Positions 33,521-45,831 of a stretch of DNA of 64,000 nt are shown here, in pieces. The notes below the pieces were generated by a model. The model was not told the origin of the DNA and ran no database searches. It saw only the letters and a program-made list of their open reading frames with translations. The stretch is from assembly GCA_030761205.1 (NCBI GenBank), contig JAULJL010000004.1:24649172-24713171 (forward strand). The letters are read 5' to 3'. The position numbers and the translations under genes were made by a program. Source of the stretch: Fremontodendron californicum. Its lineage: Eukaryota; Streptophyta; Magnoliopsida; Malvales; Malvaceae. Each line of letters opens with the position of its first letter. Position 1 is the first letter of the stretch.

Positions 33521-34739
33521 ATATTAGAGAGTCAGGTCTAAAATTAGTCGTCTGTTATCAAAAGTCACGGTTTGTCGGTTTTTAGTTAGTGTTTAATTTT
33601 AATTCCTACATTTTTTTAAAATAAAAAGGAGAATTTTGAAAATAATAAAATGTTTTTAAATATGTTCATATTCATTCACATGCATTTTATTATTGTTTTC
33701 TAGTTATTTAATGTTGTACATTACTATTGCATTCTTGTTGGTTAATGCATTACACTATTCTTGATCTTTGTTCAATAAATTGTCGGGGTATCTAGGATAG
33801 AGGTTGTAGAATAAATGGTGAAAGATTCGTTTGTTCCTCCTCACACATTACACGTGCATTTGCAGAACATGAGCCCTATACCCGAGTTCCATCCTTTTAG
33901 GTGGAAGCAAAGTAACTAAGCCTTCCTGATTGACAATTCGCATGGGCTAGTGAAACACTTCCGGAGTACTAAAACACCTACACCTTCGTGATTAACAATC
34001 TGCATGGGCTAGGGAAATATACTCTAACAAATTGAACCTACTTTTATCGGGGTACCTTACTAGCCTTAACCGACGATAGTGAGGAACAATTTGGAGCTGA
34101 TAGAACCTAACGCGACCTCATATAGTGAACCTAGGTGAAGCCGTGCCGAAATTTAGTTAGAGGTATCGAAGTTAGGAACACATAGAGGGACGTCTCTAAG
34201 CTTACACTTACATTTGCATATCATGGGCCCTATACCCGGGTTCCGTCCTTTTAAGTGGAAGTAAAGTACATCGCCCGTAGTAAATTTAAATTTTCGCCCC
34301 AAAGGCATTGTGATGCCTAAATAAGTAGATACTGTTGGGGCAAATGTTCATTAACCTTTTGAAATTGGAAATATAAAAATTTATTTTCAAACAATTTGCA
34401 TTTTGCACATTTCATGCATATGTGAATAGAGCATGTACATTTATGGTTGTATTTTTGATCTCATTCTTTGCAATAAACGGATGATGATAATAATCTCATT
34501 TGATGATTTCATAAACATTCATTGGTTGAATAAGAATTGTAGACCGGTAGTGTTGAATAAACATTTGGACATTGTACCATAGTAGGATCCACTACCCCGA
34601 AATTCTTTTGAAAAATAATATGTTGATTTTTTGTAGAGGAAACATGTTTAAAAAAAATCATAGATTAAATTTGGAGGCAAATCTTGCATAATGAGATTTT
34701 TGAATAATCAAGATTTGGTCTCACCAATTTCGTGTAATC
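33521..34739 (+). other. Ogre 2 leader with a duplicated conserved block
   Basis: The phrase CCCTATACCCGAGTTCC followed by a TCCTTTTAGGTGGAAGCAAA-like stretch occurs at 33873-33915 and again at 34230-34270. A second short duplication around GCATGGGCTAG lies at about 33951 and 34003. The same elements occur in the leader of Ogre 1. No coding frame. Confidence 0.65.
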
Positions 34740-36080
34740 ATTGATTAATTTCTTTGTATATACCTTTGTGTTAATTCATTTATTCTTTACATGTATCATT
34801 TTGACATCATGTTACAGTCCTAACATGCATGGTCATTCATTGTAGAATACATTTGTGATATACATGGCCATTCTTTGTATATACCCTTGTGTTAATTTAT
34901 GAATTCTTTACATGCATCATATGGACATCATGTTACAGTCATAGCATGCATGGTCATTCATTGTAGAATACATTTATGACATGCATGGTCATTATTTGTA
35001 TATACCCATGTATCAATTTATTCATTTTTTACATGTATCATGTTGGCTTCAGGTTGCATTCATGACAAACATAGTCAGCATGATTTTTCTGTATATGTTC
35101 ATGAATTAATTTGTTTGTTCTTCACATGCATCATGTTGGTATTGGTATCAGGTTGCATTCATGACAAACACAGTCATCATGACTTCTTTGTATATGTTCA
35201 TGCATTGATTTGTTTATCCTTTACATGCATCATGTTAGCATCAGGTTGCATTCATGACAAACATAATCAGCATGATTTCTCTATATATGTTCATGCATTA
35301 GTTTGTTTTTTTTTTCTTTACATGCATCATGTTGGTATTGGTATCAGGTTGCATTCATGACAAACACAGTCATCATGACGTCTTTGTATATGTTCATGCA
35401 TTGATTTGTTTATCCTTTAAATGCATGATGTTAGCATCAGGTTGCATTCATGACAAACATAATCAGCATGATTTCTCTATATATGTTCATGCATTAGTTT
35501 GTTTTTTTTCTTTACATGCATCATGTTGGCATCAGGTTGTATTCATGACAAATATAATCAACATGATCTCTCTGTATATGTTCATGCATTGATTTATTTA
35601 TTCTTTACATGCATCATGTTGGCATCAGGTTGCATTCATAGTCAGCATGATTTCTCTGTATATCCATGCATTGATTTGTCTATTCTTCACATGCATCATG
35701 TTAACATCAGGTTGTATTCATGGCATATATAGTCAACATGACATGCTCATGCATTAACTTGTCATTCAGCATCAGGTTGTATTAATGACAAACATGGTCA
35801 GCATGATTTCTTTGTATATATATGTGTCAATCATTTATTCTTTACATGCATTATAATTGACATCGTGTTGCATTCATAGTGTATATGATCATTCATTGGA
35901 AAATGCATCTGGAACATACATGGTCATTCATTGCATATATTCGTGCATTGATTATTCTTATTCTTTACATGCATCATGTTGGCATCAGGTTGCATTCATG
36001 ACAAACATAGTCAACTTGTTTCCACTATATGTGTCCATACATCACTTTGTTTATTCTTCACGTGCATCAAATTGCATTCA
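34740..36080 (+). repeat. Minisatellite in the Ogre 2 leader, about 100-bp unit, roughly 11 copies
   Basis: ACATGCATCATGTTGGCATC, AGGTTGCATTCATGACAAAC and TATATGTTCATGCATTG recur about every 95-105 bases from 35030. An earlier, longer-unit relative (about 115-120 bases, with TGCATGGTCATTCATTG) occupies 34740-35030. Open frames here are repeat translations. Confidence 0.85.
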
Positions 36081-36199
36081 TGGCTCATTCATCATGACAC
36101 GCACTTGGAGGGATAAAACAAAAATTGGTTTGCCTTTAAGAGCTTTGAAGAAGTTTTTCTTCCAAATCAGAGGTATAAGAAATACTGAGTATCTTTATA

Positions 36200-37679
36200 A
36201 TGCATGCCAGGATCATGGATAATGAACAGCAAAGCAGACTAGAGAGAATGGAAAGGGCTCAGAATGAGTTAAGGGAACAGTTGGCCAAATCTCAAGCAGA
36301 ATATAGAGATCAGATAACTAAACTGATGGAGCTGTTGTCCTCCTCAATCAAGGGAAAGGGATACACTGGAAACTTGGCCGCCAAAGAAGAAGCGGAGACA
36401 CAAAAGGGTCAAAATGAGATCATAATGTTGATACCCAGTCTTTTCAGAACGCAGTTAATCTTGTCAATATCCTGAACTTAGATGATCTAGCAGAGTAGGC
36501 AAAGTTGAAAATGGTGGCATTGAATGAGGCTGAGTTGGCAGATTCCCAAGAGAAATATCAGTTGTTAGATAAAAGGCTTTGGGTATTAGAAAGCATAGAT
36601 GTATTTGGGAGTGTAGATGCAAATGAACGTTGCTTGGTCCCCAATTTAGTCATTCCTCCTAAATTCAAGGTTCTCAATTTTGAGAAATATGATGGGACAA
36701 CCGATCCGTCTGCCCATATCATTGTGTTCTGCCAAAAAATGATGGGTCATACAGATAATGATAAACTTTTGATCCATTGCTTCCAGGATAGCCTTAGTGG
36801 GTCCGCAATGAGGTGGTATAGTCAGTTGAGTAAGGATCAGATTCGCTCTTGGATTGATTTGGCTAATGCATTTTTAAGCCAATACAAGCATATAACCGAT
36901 ATGGCGCCTGACCGTCTGACCTTACAAAATATGGAGGAAAGAGCTACTGAGAGCTTCAAAGAATATGCTCAGCGGTGGATTGACATGGCTGCCCAAGTAC
37001 GACCACCCTTGACACAGAAGGAAATCACTGTCCTTTTTGTGAATACACTACAGGCCCCGTACTACGATAGACTCGTCGGCAATGCCACGAAGAATTTTGC
37101 GAATACGGTAATCTCAGGGGAGATGATTGAGAATGCTATCAAGGATAGGAAACTTGAAGGAGAAAGAACATCCAATGCCGAGAGAAATGGGGCATCTGAA
37201 AAAAAGAGGAAAATACCGAACTCGTGGAAGGCTTTGCCCCATATCCCTAATTCTTCTCGTATTAGCCATTCTACCCTACCCTGAACAACATCTCTCAAGG
37301 TTCTTATCCTTACCAACCAATTCCTGCAACCACGCCAGCATTTAGATCTGTCTATCAATCAAACACCCTTGGGAATAATCGAAGAGGGCATAAAAAGCGA
37401 GGAAGAAATCAAGTTGACTTGATTCCTGTGTCATACAGTGAGCTACTACCTCAACTCATTCATAATCACCTTGTGACACCCATGCAATTAGAGCTTTTGA
37501 AGCCCCCTTATCCGAGCTGGTATGATGCTAATGAGTGTTGTGATTATCATTTTGGCAATCAACGCCACTCAATGGAGAACTACCTAGCTTTGAAGTACAA
37601 GGTCAAGGATCTCATCAAGGCTGGTTTGATAAGTTTTGAAGATGGGAAAGCCAAGTGTCATAAGAAACATGGTGCATAA
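36200..37679 (+). pseudogene. Ogre 2 gag (frameshifted)
   Basis: Three open pieces in three frames make one gag. 36200-36475 gives a coiled-coil-like N-terminus (EQQSRLERMERAQNELREQL). 36505-37284 gives the capsid region with VIPPKFKVLNFEKYDGTTDP, LLIHCFQDSLSGSAMRWY, SQYKHITDMAPDRL and ESFKEYAQRW. 37419-37679 gives the tail with SYSELLPQLI, YPSWYDANECCDYHFGNQ and KVKDLIKAGLI. This is the Ogre/Tat capsid type that packages element RNA. In the tail the GHxxxxC half of the zinc-finger-like motif is altered (Cys replaced by Tyr). No protease follows the stop at 37677-37679. At least two frameshifts make it inactive as written. Confidence 0.85.
36505..37284 (+). pseudogene. Capsid-domain open piece of Ogre 2 gag
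   Basis: The longest uninterrupted gag piece, 259 codons. The retrotransposon gag domain covers about residues 50-205. The end after about 225 (KKRKIPNSWKALP) is where the frame is lost relative to the homologous gag of Ogre 1. Confidence 0.8.
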
Positions 37680-38559
37680 TCATATTAGGATTTCTGATGC
37701 ATGTAGTTCTATACACTGTGATGATGAAAGCAATTGTCTCATGTTGACATCTACATGAAATAAATAAATTTTGAATTTAAATGTTTTGTGTTCATTATGT
37801 TTTAATAATAATTTGCATTTGCAAAACTTTGAGAAAAAAAATTTTGGTAAACAATAATAAAGGTTTTTCACATGAAATAATGGACAGTCTCGAGAATATT
37901 GATGATCATTGTTAGAAATGACCCAATACCTTCCCCCACTCTTTTGGGCTTTCCTATGCCTAAACCCTTTGAACCGACATCACTTGAAAGAATGCTTCAA
38001 GGAATATGAATGATTGAACTTCATAAACCATTTTTATTGCAAAGATGTAGATCCTAGTTTAGTCTATGAGCAAAGGAACAAAATTTTTGAATTTTTTTGA
38101 ACTTCTTAGAAACTCGAACAAATGAGACAATCTTTCAAGAATCTAGATCATGGTAATTTTGTGTATGTCAAAGATGTGCCAAAACCATTCACATTTTTCC
38201 AAATAACCATAAAACACCAATTGCCCAAACATCACTTCATGATTGACACCTCGGGGCACCATGACTAAACCAGATTATCCTATTTTGGGCCATATTCTTT
38301 CTTGTCTCTTCAAAGAACCCAGGATTGAAACTCAGTCTTTTCAGTGTAAACCTAGACTTGTGACATTTCTCGTAATGATACAAATTCTCATGGTTAATCA
38401 AATTGGGGCATCATATGTGGAAATGATGGATACATGGTGAATAAGGATGGATTAACGCATGAATCATTGGAGCATATCAAAAAAAAAAAAAGAAAAAGAA
38501 AAAGAAGGAAAATTGTGATATCATGCATATGCGAATTTGGATGATTCCGAAGTGCAAAA
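37680..38559 (+). other. Ogre 2 downstream of gag, noncoding
   Basis: No protease or RT motifs in any frame. A phrase near 38240-38300 (CACCTCGGGGCACCATGAC) is slightly GC-richer, but no domain could be read from it. Confidence 0.5.
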
Positions 38560-39150
38560 TGAAACTTTGATTATCTATTCCCCCTGGGGATTGCTTTTCA
38601 ATAAGAATATTTGTTCTTGATATGAGAAATGGCCATCTTTCATATCCCTTTCACAAAAAGAAATTATCCATAGTCATCCCTTTTGAGCCGAAAGAAGTCT
38701 TTCTTCTTTGAACCCTGATCAAGGATCACCCTCTATACTGGGGGGCAAATGTGAGGAGAAATCTTCTCAAAGATCATGGAAAAATGAGTCCTAACTCAAA
38801 AGACAGATACAAAGCAAATTGGGCTCCAAAATGAATACGGGCTCACTCTGTCGAAATGAAGAAAAAGGAAAAGATGGCGATATGGAAGCCAAGAACAAAA
38901 CAAAAGAAATTAAAAAAAAAGTGTGAAAAAGTATGGCAAATGAAAGCCAAAAGCAAAGAAGAAAAGGAGCAAAGTAAAAAGGAAAAAAAGTCCAAAAGGG
39001 ACAAATGCTTTAGAGAGAATCCTCTTCAAAAAATGATCCTTGATCTTATTACCCTCAAAAACATATTTTGGGCCTATTTATCCTTTCGTTTTGAACCCCG
39101 AGCCATGGCATACATTACGTGCTTTAAAAGTCCATTTTGATCAAGCATGA
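38560..39150 (+). other. Conserved 3' noncoding block of Ogre 2 (partner of 25001-25510)
   Basis: Shared landmarks with Ogre 1 are AGAATATTTGTTCTTGATAT, ATGGCCATCTTTCAT, AAGGATCACCCTCTATACTG, GGGGGGCAAATG, ACATATTTTGGGCCTATTTA and CTTTAAAAGTCCATTTTGA. The lysine-rich open frame at 38856-39140 is low-complexity AAG/GAA sequence and is not treated as a gene. Confidence 0.65.
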
Positions 39151-40379
39151 ATATTCAACTTGAAGGGTTTTTCCTCAAATTTTATCCCATCTCATCGAAT
39201 TATCATTTCACTAAGGAAGTAGAATTCTCAAACGCATGATGGAACAATAAAAAAAGAAAGAAAATGGAAATAATGGGACTCTAGGGCGAAAACCTAAAAA
39301 TGGGCGGTATACAGTAAAACAGGAATTTTTGATGCCATCTATGTTAGTGCCGATGCCACAAAAGAGAAGGCCATCGTGAAGAAATCGAGGAACATCTAAG
39401 AATTCCTAAACCTCCTAAACTGTCAACTCTCATTTGGAGGATTGATTTCAAAAACTGAAACTTTTTTCCTTCCAATATTAAACTTTCCAGTTAAAACATC
39501 TAGGCCAATCTTGACGATTGACAAAATGCCTTGATATGGAAACTAAAAGAATGTTGAATTTGTTTGATTCTCAATGAATTCATGATTTATAAAATCTGTT
39601 CCATTTGTAAGCCTAGAAGGGACATACATTTTTGTTGTGAAGTTTTCTTCGATCAACCAAAATCCTTTTGTATCAAGCCTTTCAATTCAAGTTGAAAAAC
39701 CCAAATTGACATTCAAAAATTTTCTAACAGTGATCATCAGTCTTCAAGAGATTCGTACATCACACACTGTGGGGTTAATATTTTTGACTCATAAGTTTTC
39801 ATTAAATTCTTTCTCGAATGGGAAAACAAGTAAAAATATTTTTGTGATGTTGACATGAGATAAGGGTTTTTCTAACCCAAAAGTATGGAATTACTAGGGT
39901 AGATCTTGACTTCCAGATATGAGAAGAAGAAATAGAACCCAGTTCAGACTTCTGTTGATAAGAGTTTGAAAACTGTTGGGGCAAAGAGATAGCCAAAGAC
40001 TGGAAAGGGAATGATCTCTTATGGGGCACGAGTGTTCAAGATATACTTTGATTTGAAGAGGAAAAATGAATTGGAAAGGCTAAGCCAAAGTTTAGAAAAA
40101 AAAACGATCGAGGGCATTTGCATCACTCATAAGCACTCATCTCTTTATTGGGCTTTGCATCTGCACAGTGTTAGCAAGCATTTGCATCATTCATGGGTAT
40201 TTGCATTGGCACTATTTCATAAGCATCTGCATTTTATCCATACATTTAGATCCTTCATGGATATTTGCATTTGTGTCATCTCAAGCAATTGCATCATTTC
40301 TATAATCACTGCATTTTCATTATTGTGTGGTAACTGCAGTTACACAATACATAAACCACTTACATGAACACGATTCGTA
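39151..40379 (+). other. Ogre 2 3' untranslated DNA
   Basis: No gene or domain seen. The last 300 bases are CATTTGCATC-rich and grade into the 81-bp minisatellite. Confidence 0.45.
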
Positions 40380-41380
40380 GGGGCATTTGCATCTTATTTA
40401 ACATCTACATCTGCACCAAGAAGCATTTGTATCAATCCAAGTCATTTGCACCATGAAGCATTTGCATCTTATTCAACATCTGCATCTGCACCAAGAAGCA
40501 TTTGAACCAATCCAAGTCATTTGCATTTGCACCATGAAGCATTTGCATCTTATCTCTGCATTTGCACCAAGAAGCATTTGCATTAATCCAAGACATTTGC
40601 ATTTGCATCATGGAGCATTTACATTTTATTCAATCTCTGCATCTGCACCAAGAAGCATTTGCATCAACCTAAGCAATTTGCATTTGCACCAAGAAGCATC
40701 TGCATCTTATTTAACATCTGCATCTGCACCAAGAAGCATTTGCATCAATCTAAGCCATTTGCATTTGCACCATGAAGCATCTACATCTTATTCAACATCT
40801 GCATCTGCACCAAGAAGCATTTGCATCAACCCAAGTCATTTGCATTTTCACCATGAAGCATTTGCATCTTATTCAACATTTGCATCTGCACCAAGAAGCA
40901 TTTACATCAATCCAAGTCATTTACATTTTATTCAATTGCATTTGCATTTTATTCAATCTCTACATCTGCACCAAGAAGCATTTGCATCAATACAAGTCAT
41001 TTGCATTTTCACCATGAAGCATTTGCATCTTATTCAACATCTGCATCTGCGCCAAGAAGCATTTGCATCAACCTAAGCCATTTGCATTTGCACCATGAAG
41101 CATCTACATCTTATTTAACATCTGCATCTGCACCAAGAAGCATTTGCATCAATCTAAGCCATTTGCATTTGCACCATGAAGCATCTGCATCTTATTCAAC
41201 ATCTGCATCTGCATCAAGAAGCATTTGCATCAATCTAAGCCATTTGCATTTGCACTATGAGGCATATGCACCTTATTCAACATCTGTATCTGCACCAAGA
41301 AGCATTTGCATCAATCCAAGCCATTTACATTTGCACCATGAAGCATGTGCATCTTGTTAAAGACATTTGCATCTGCATCA
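40380..41380 (+). repeat. 81-bp minisatellite, about 12 copies
   Basis: CATCTGCACCAAGAAGCATT, TGCATCAATCCAAGTCATTT, GCATTTGCACCATGAAGCAT and CTTATTCAACATCTG make one unit. Starts at about 40559, 40640, 40721, 40802, 40883, 40963, 41043, 41124, 41205 and 41286 are 80-81 bases apart. Because 81 is divisible by three, long open frames (up to 207 codons of His/Ser/Ala-rich repeat) persist; these are by-products. Confidence 0.92.
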
Positions 41381-41429
41381 TGAAGTATTTGTATCCTCTC
41401 TCAAATCTTTCGGTTATAATACCCACAGT

Positions 41430-42283
41430 TTTAAAAATGAACAAGTCTTTGGTGGTGATAGCCAAAGCCTCTGTTAGAGATATCCAGAGTTTTTCAATTT
41501 TAATAGTGAATAATCCTTTGGTGGTGATAGCCGAAGCTTCTGGAGGAGATATCCAAAATTTTATAAATTTTAAAAATGAGCAAGTCTTCGGTGGTGATAG
41601 CTGAAGCTTCTGGAGGAGATATCTAAAATTTTACAAATTTTAAAAGTGAGTAAGTCTTCGGTAGCGATAGCTGAAGCTTCTGGAGGAGATATACAAATTT
41701 TAAGAGTGAGCAAGTCTTCGGTGGTGATAACTGAAGCTTTTGGAGGAGATATCTAGAATTTTACGAATTTTAAAAGTGAGCAAGTCTTCGGTGGTGATAG
41801 CTGAAGCTTTTGGAGGAGATATCCAGAATTTTACAAATTTTAAAAGTGAGCAAGTCTTCGGTGGTGATAGTTGAAGCTTTTGGAGGAGATATCTAGAATT
41901 TTACAAATTTTAAAAGTGAGCAAGTCTCCGATGGTGATAGTTGAAGCTTCTGGAGGAGATATCCAGAATTTTACAAATTTTAAAAGTGAGAAAATCTTCG
42001 GTGGTGATACCTGAAGCTTCTGGAGGAGATATCCAGAATTTTACAAATTGTAAAAGTGAGCAAGTCTTCAATGGTGATAGCTGAAGCTTCTAGAGGAGAT
42101 ATCCAAAATTTTACAAATTTTAAAAGTAGGAAAGTCTTTGGTAGTGATAGCTGAAGCCTCTGGTGGAGATATCCTGAGTTTTACAATTTTAAAAATGAGC
42201 AAGTCTTTGGTGGGGATAGCCGAAGCCTCTGGTGGAGATATCCAGGATTTTACAGTTTTAAAAAGGAGCAAGTCTTTGGTGGT
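41430..42283 (+). repeat. 70-bp minisatellite, about 12 copies, interrupted by LTR C
   Basis: CAAGTCTTCGGTGGTGATAG, CTGAAGCTTCTGGAGGAGAT, ATCCAGAATTTTACAAATTT and TAAAAGTGAG make a 70-base unit (starts 41581, 41711, 41781, 41851, 41921, 41991 and 42061). One copy is shortened to 60. The array resumes at 47488 after LTR C for about half a unit. Confidence 0.92.
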
Positions 42284-43321
42284 TGTCGCAACCTAAAAAA
42301 TAACAAGTCTAATCGCAAGACTTTATTATTCGTTAAGCGTGACATTAAAAAAAAATCGAGGAAAAGTCGACTTAATTCCTTTTGAAAAATGAAGGTTTTT
42401 AAAATGACCTTGAAAAAGACATGGAGTCGCCACCAATCTTTTTTAGCTAGGTGTGATCGGCCACCTATTAAAACTGGTTTTATAAAATATTTTAAAATTA
42501 ATTAAAATATTTTTAAAACCAATTTCAAGTCTGCGTTTTAAACCAGAGAAATCAAAGAAACGGGTTCGGGACTCGGTTACGTGTGGGGAAGAATTAGCAC
42601 CCCCACAATGCCCGTATAAAAACGGTACCTTATTAATCGTGTGTTATCTCAAGTCTCGGTAAAAAGTCGATTTTAAATTTAGTATTTCAAGTTAATTCCC
42701 AATTTAAAGAAAAATAATTCCATTTTTAATTGAGAATGATCTGGAATTTATAAATTTAAAATTTTCCTATATTCCCCAACAAACGTGGCAAAATATAGAA
42801 ATTTTTATTAGTTTGGAAAACTTTCCGAATCATTCTCATTTTAAAGAAGATATTCTGTTATTAATGATAATTGATGATATCCTCCCCAGCAAACCCGGCA
42901 GAGAACTCATGAATTATTTTAACTCGGGAATATCTTTATTTTATTGAAAATCATTACCTTTTTGAAAACATTTAAAAAAAAAATATGAATATGAACATGC
43001 ATGACATTAATAAAATGACATAGGAAAATCTAAATAATATAATGCAACCTAAATGATATACTATAATTTAAATGTCTTAGCATATTCTAAATGAAATGAA
43101 ATATCCTAAGTTATATGATATATTCTAGATGAAATGAAATGATCTAGGTAACATAATATATTCTATATGAAATGAAATGTCCTAAGTCATATGATATATT
43201 CTAAATGAAATACAATATCCTAAATGACATAATATATATCCTAAATGAAATGAAATAACCTAGGTAACATAATATATTCTACATGAAATGAAATGACCTA
43301 AGTAACATAACATATTCTATA

Positions 43322-43705
43322 TGAAATGAAATAATTTAAATGACATGGCAAATAAGAATGATATGGCATATAATTTAAATGACATGAAATATAAAATAAT
43401 GCTATCATATAATATGCATGAAAATAAAAATGAAAATAATAATGCATGAACATAGTATATGCTAAATAATATAAAAAAAAATAACTAAATAAAAAACATA
43501 GGATATCATGAAATATTCTAAATAATTTAAATGACATGGCAAATAAGAATGATATGGCATATAATTTAAATGACATGAAATATAAAATAATGCTATCATA
43601 TAATATGCATGAAAATAAAAATGAAAATAATAATGCATGAACATAGTATATGCTAAATAATATAAAAAAATAACTAAATAAAAAACATAGGATATCATGA
43701 AATAT
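43322..43705. repeat. 191-bp tandem duplication inside LTR C
   Basis: The segment starting ATAATTTAAATGACATGG at 43331 recurs at 43522, nearly identical over its length including the AATAATGCATGAACATAGTA stretch. Upstream (43020-43320) is a related AATGAAATGACCTAGGTAAC repeat field. Confidence 0.9.
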
Positions 43706-45823
43706 TCAAAATCATATGATAAACAATATAGCATAACTCAAAATCATAACAATATCATAGAAATTATCATAGCAAAAATCACATATTATATAAAATGCAT
43801 GAATATGGAAAATGCAATGCATGAATATGTATTTTTTCCTTTAATTAAGGAAATCCGTATATCTAAAAAGATATCCGGCTACCTTAGAAAAATATATCAA
43901 ATTAAATATTCTAAAACCAAAATACTTTGTGATTGTTTGAAAACAATTTTGAAAATCTTAAATGACAAATAAAAACTTAGCTAAACCCTTTTTTAAATGG
44001 CTCTAATTTCCTAAGTTTAAAATCCCGGACTTGACCACCCTTAACCCGAGACTTAAAAAATCATTTTTAGAGTTTAAACAGGCTTAGAAACTACCCTAAG
44101 TCAGTAGCTAAACTTCCTAATCAGCCCTCTCTAAGTAACTTAACCAAAACAGAAAAATGATTTTCCTTCAAATTCAATTCTGACTCCACTGTCCAGTTTT
44201 AAGCCACGATTTTTTACCCTATTTTTAAAAATTCAAAAAAATATAAGAAAAATATTGGAGAGTCAGGACATGTAAAACTACAAGAGAAAACATCAGCTTA
44301 ATTTTTTTATCAAAGATGAACACCCAGAAAAATCGGGAAAGTACGAGTACTGGGTGAAAAAACTGTTTTGCCAAAACACATTTTTGCCTTTGATAAAATC
44401 ATTTAAAAATCAAAGTAAAAATATTTAAGACTCACAAAATGACTTACAAACAGTAGCTAGGACCTTTGAAAAGTTAGACAAAAATTGGCTAAAGTAAAAA
44501 AAATCACAAAGGTAGAATAATCAATTTGACAACTCTTTAATTTTCCACAAGTATTCTTAAGAGAGCATGACTTTGAACCATTAATTGGCCTAAGTCATTA
44601 GTCAAGTGGCATGGACATGAAATGCATGAAAAATACAGAAAATATGATGCATGAAATGCATGAATTTAAACCTATATGTCATGAAAAATGCATGGCATCA
44701 ATAAAATGACCTAGACCTAAATGAACTTGCATGGCATTTAATGCAACCTAGGTCTAAAATGCATGGACATGCATGGCAAAATAAACCAAACCTAACATCT
44801 ACAATATGAATAGCAATAACACAAAAACAAGGCATGCTTAAACCAAATACTCAACCAAATTTCATGAGAATGCAAACCTATCATCCAACATAACAAAAAT
44901 GCATACACAAAGCAAAATAATGTGAGATGGCCGAATGGCCTCATGTCTAAAAAAGCAAGGCATTTTCACAAACACTTGATATACTTAAGCTAAATACTCA
45001 ATAAAATGTCATGCAAATGAAAACCTATCAACTAACATAGCAAAAATACACACACAAAGCAAAATCAATGGGATGGCCGAACGGCCTCAAGTTCCAAGTG
45101 AGCTTGGCATTTTCACAAACACTTGATATACTAACATACTCAACCTAAATATGACACTCAAATCATGCAAATATAAAGTATATGTATTAAAACTAACAAG
45201 AATTTTCAAAAATATATGGATTACAAAATATCAAACAATAACAAATTTAAACATTATGAAAACAAAAAATTAAAAATGCAAGAACATGATAATAAACTCA
45301 TAAAGGGCAACAAACAAGCAACCAAATTAAAACAAGCTTCAAGTATATGTAGTAGAAGAAGATTTAAAGCATCAATACTAAAAAAATAACAAAAATAACA
45401 TGATAAATCAAAGCAAAACAGCAACAACAAAATCACATGGACCATTCGGCCAAGACAAGGAAATGAGAAAAGAAAAATTGCAAGAACTTTTTTTTTTAAG
45501 AAAAGATGAAGAAAGAACTTAAAAAGAACATTAAAAAAAACTTATTTAAAAAGAAAAATCAGAAGAAAACTCACCAAAATAATAATCAAAATAGCAAAAA
45601 CAAGAATGAAAAATCAAGAAAGTGCATGAGTTGGTGCTAAAAGCAACCAGTAGAAGCTATCTTTCAAGTTTTTTCTCTTCAAACTTTCTTTTCTTTTCTA
45701 AACTTTTCTTTTTGCTTTGCAACCAAGGAGAGAAAACTCAGCCAAACAAGAGAGAAATATGAAAAATAGAATGCTGGAAATGAAAAATTCTAGATCCTTC
45801 TTAGGCTGGGCGAACCCCTCTCT

Positions 45824-45831
45824 CATATAAG
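45824..45831 (-). promoter_or_regulatory. Probable TATA box of LTR C
   Basis: The minus strand reads TTATATGA in GCTTATATGAGAGAGGGG, at the position of TATAAATTGGAGGGG in LTRs A and B. Confidence 0.5.

Noticed and set aside
35040..35732. Plus-strand open frames of 77-106 codons with a repeating pattern
   Set aside because: Translation of the ~100-bp leader repeat of Ogre 2.
38856..39140. Lysine-rich 94-codon open frame
   Set aside because: Low-complexity AAG/GAA sequence inside the conserved noncoding block; the frame is not kept in Ogre 1.
40453..41604. Long plus-strand His/Ser/Ala-rich open frames
   Set aside because: Produced by the 81-bp repeat whose length is a multiple of three; not treated as genes.
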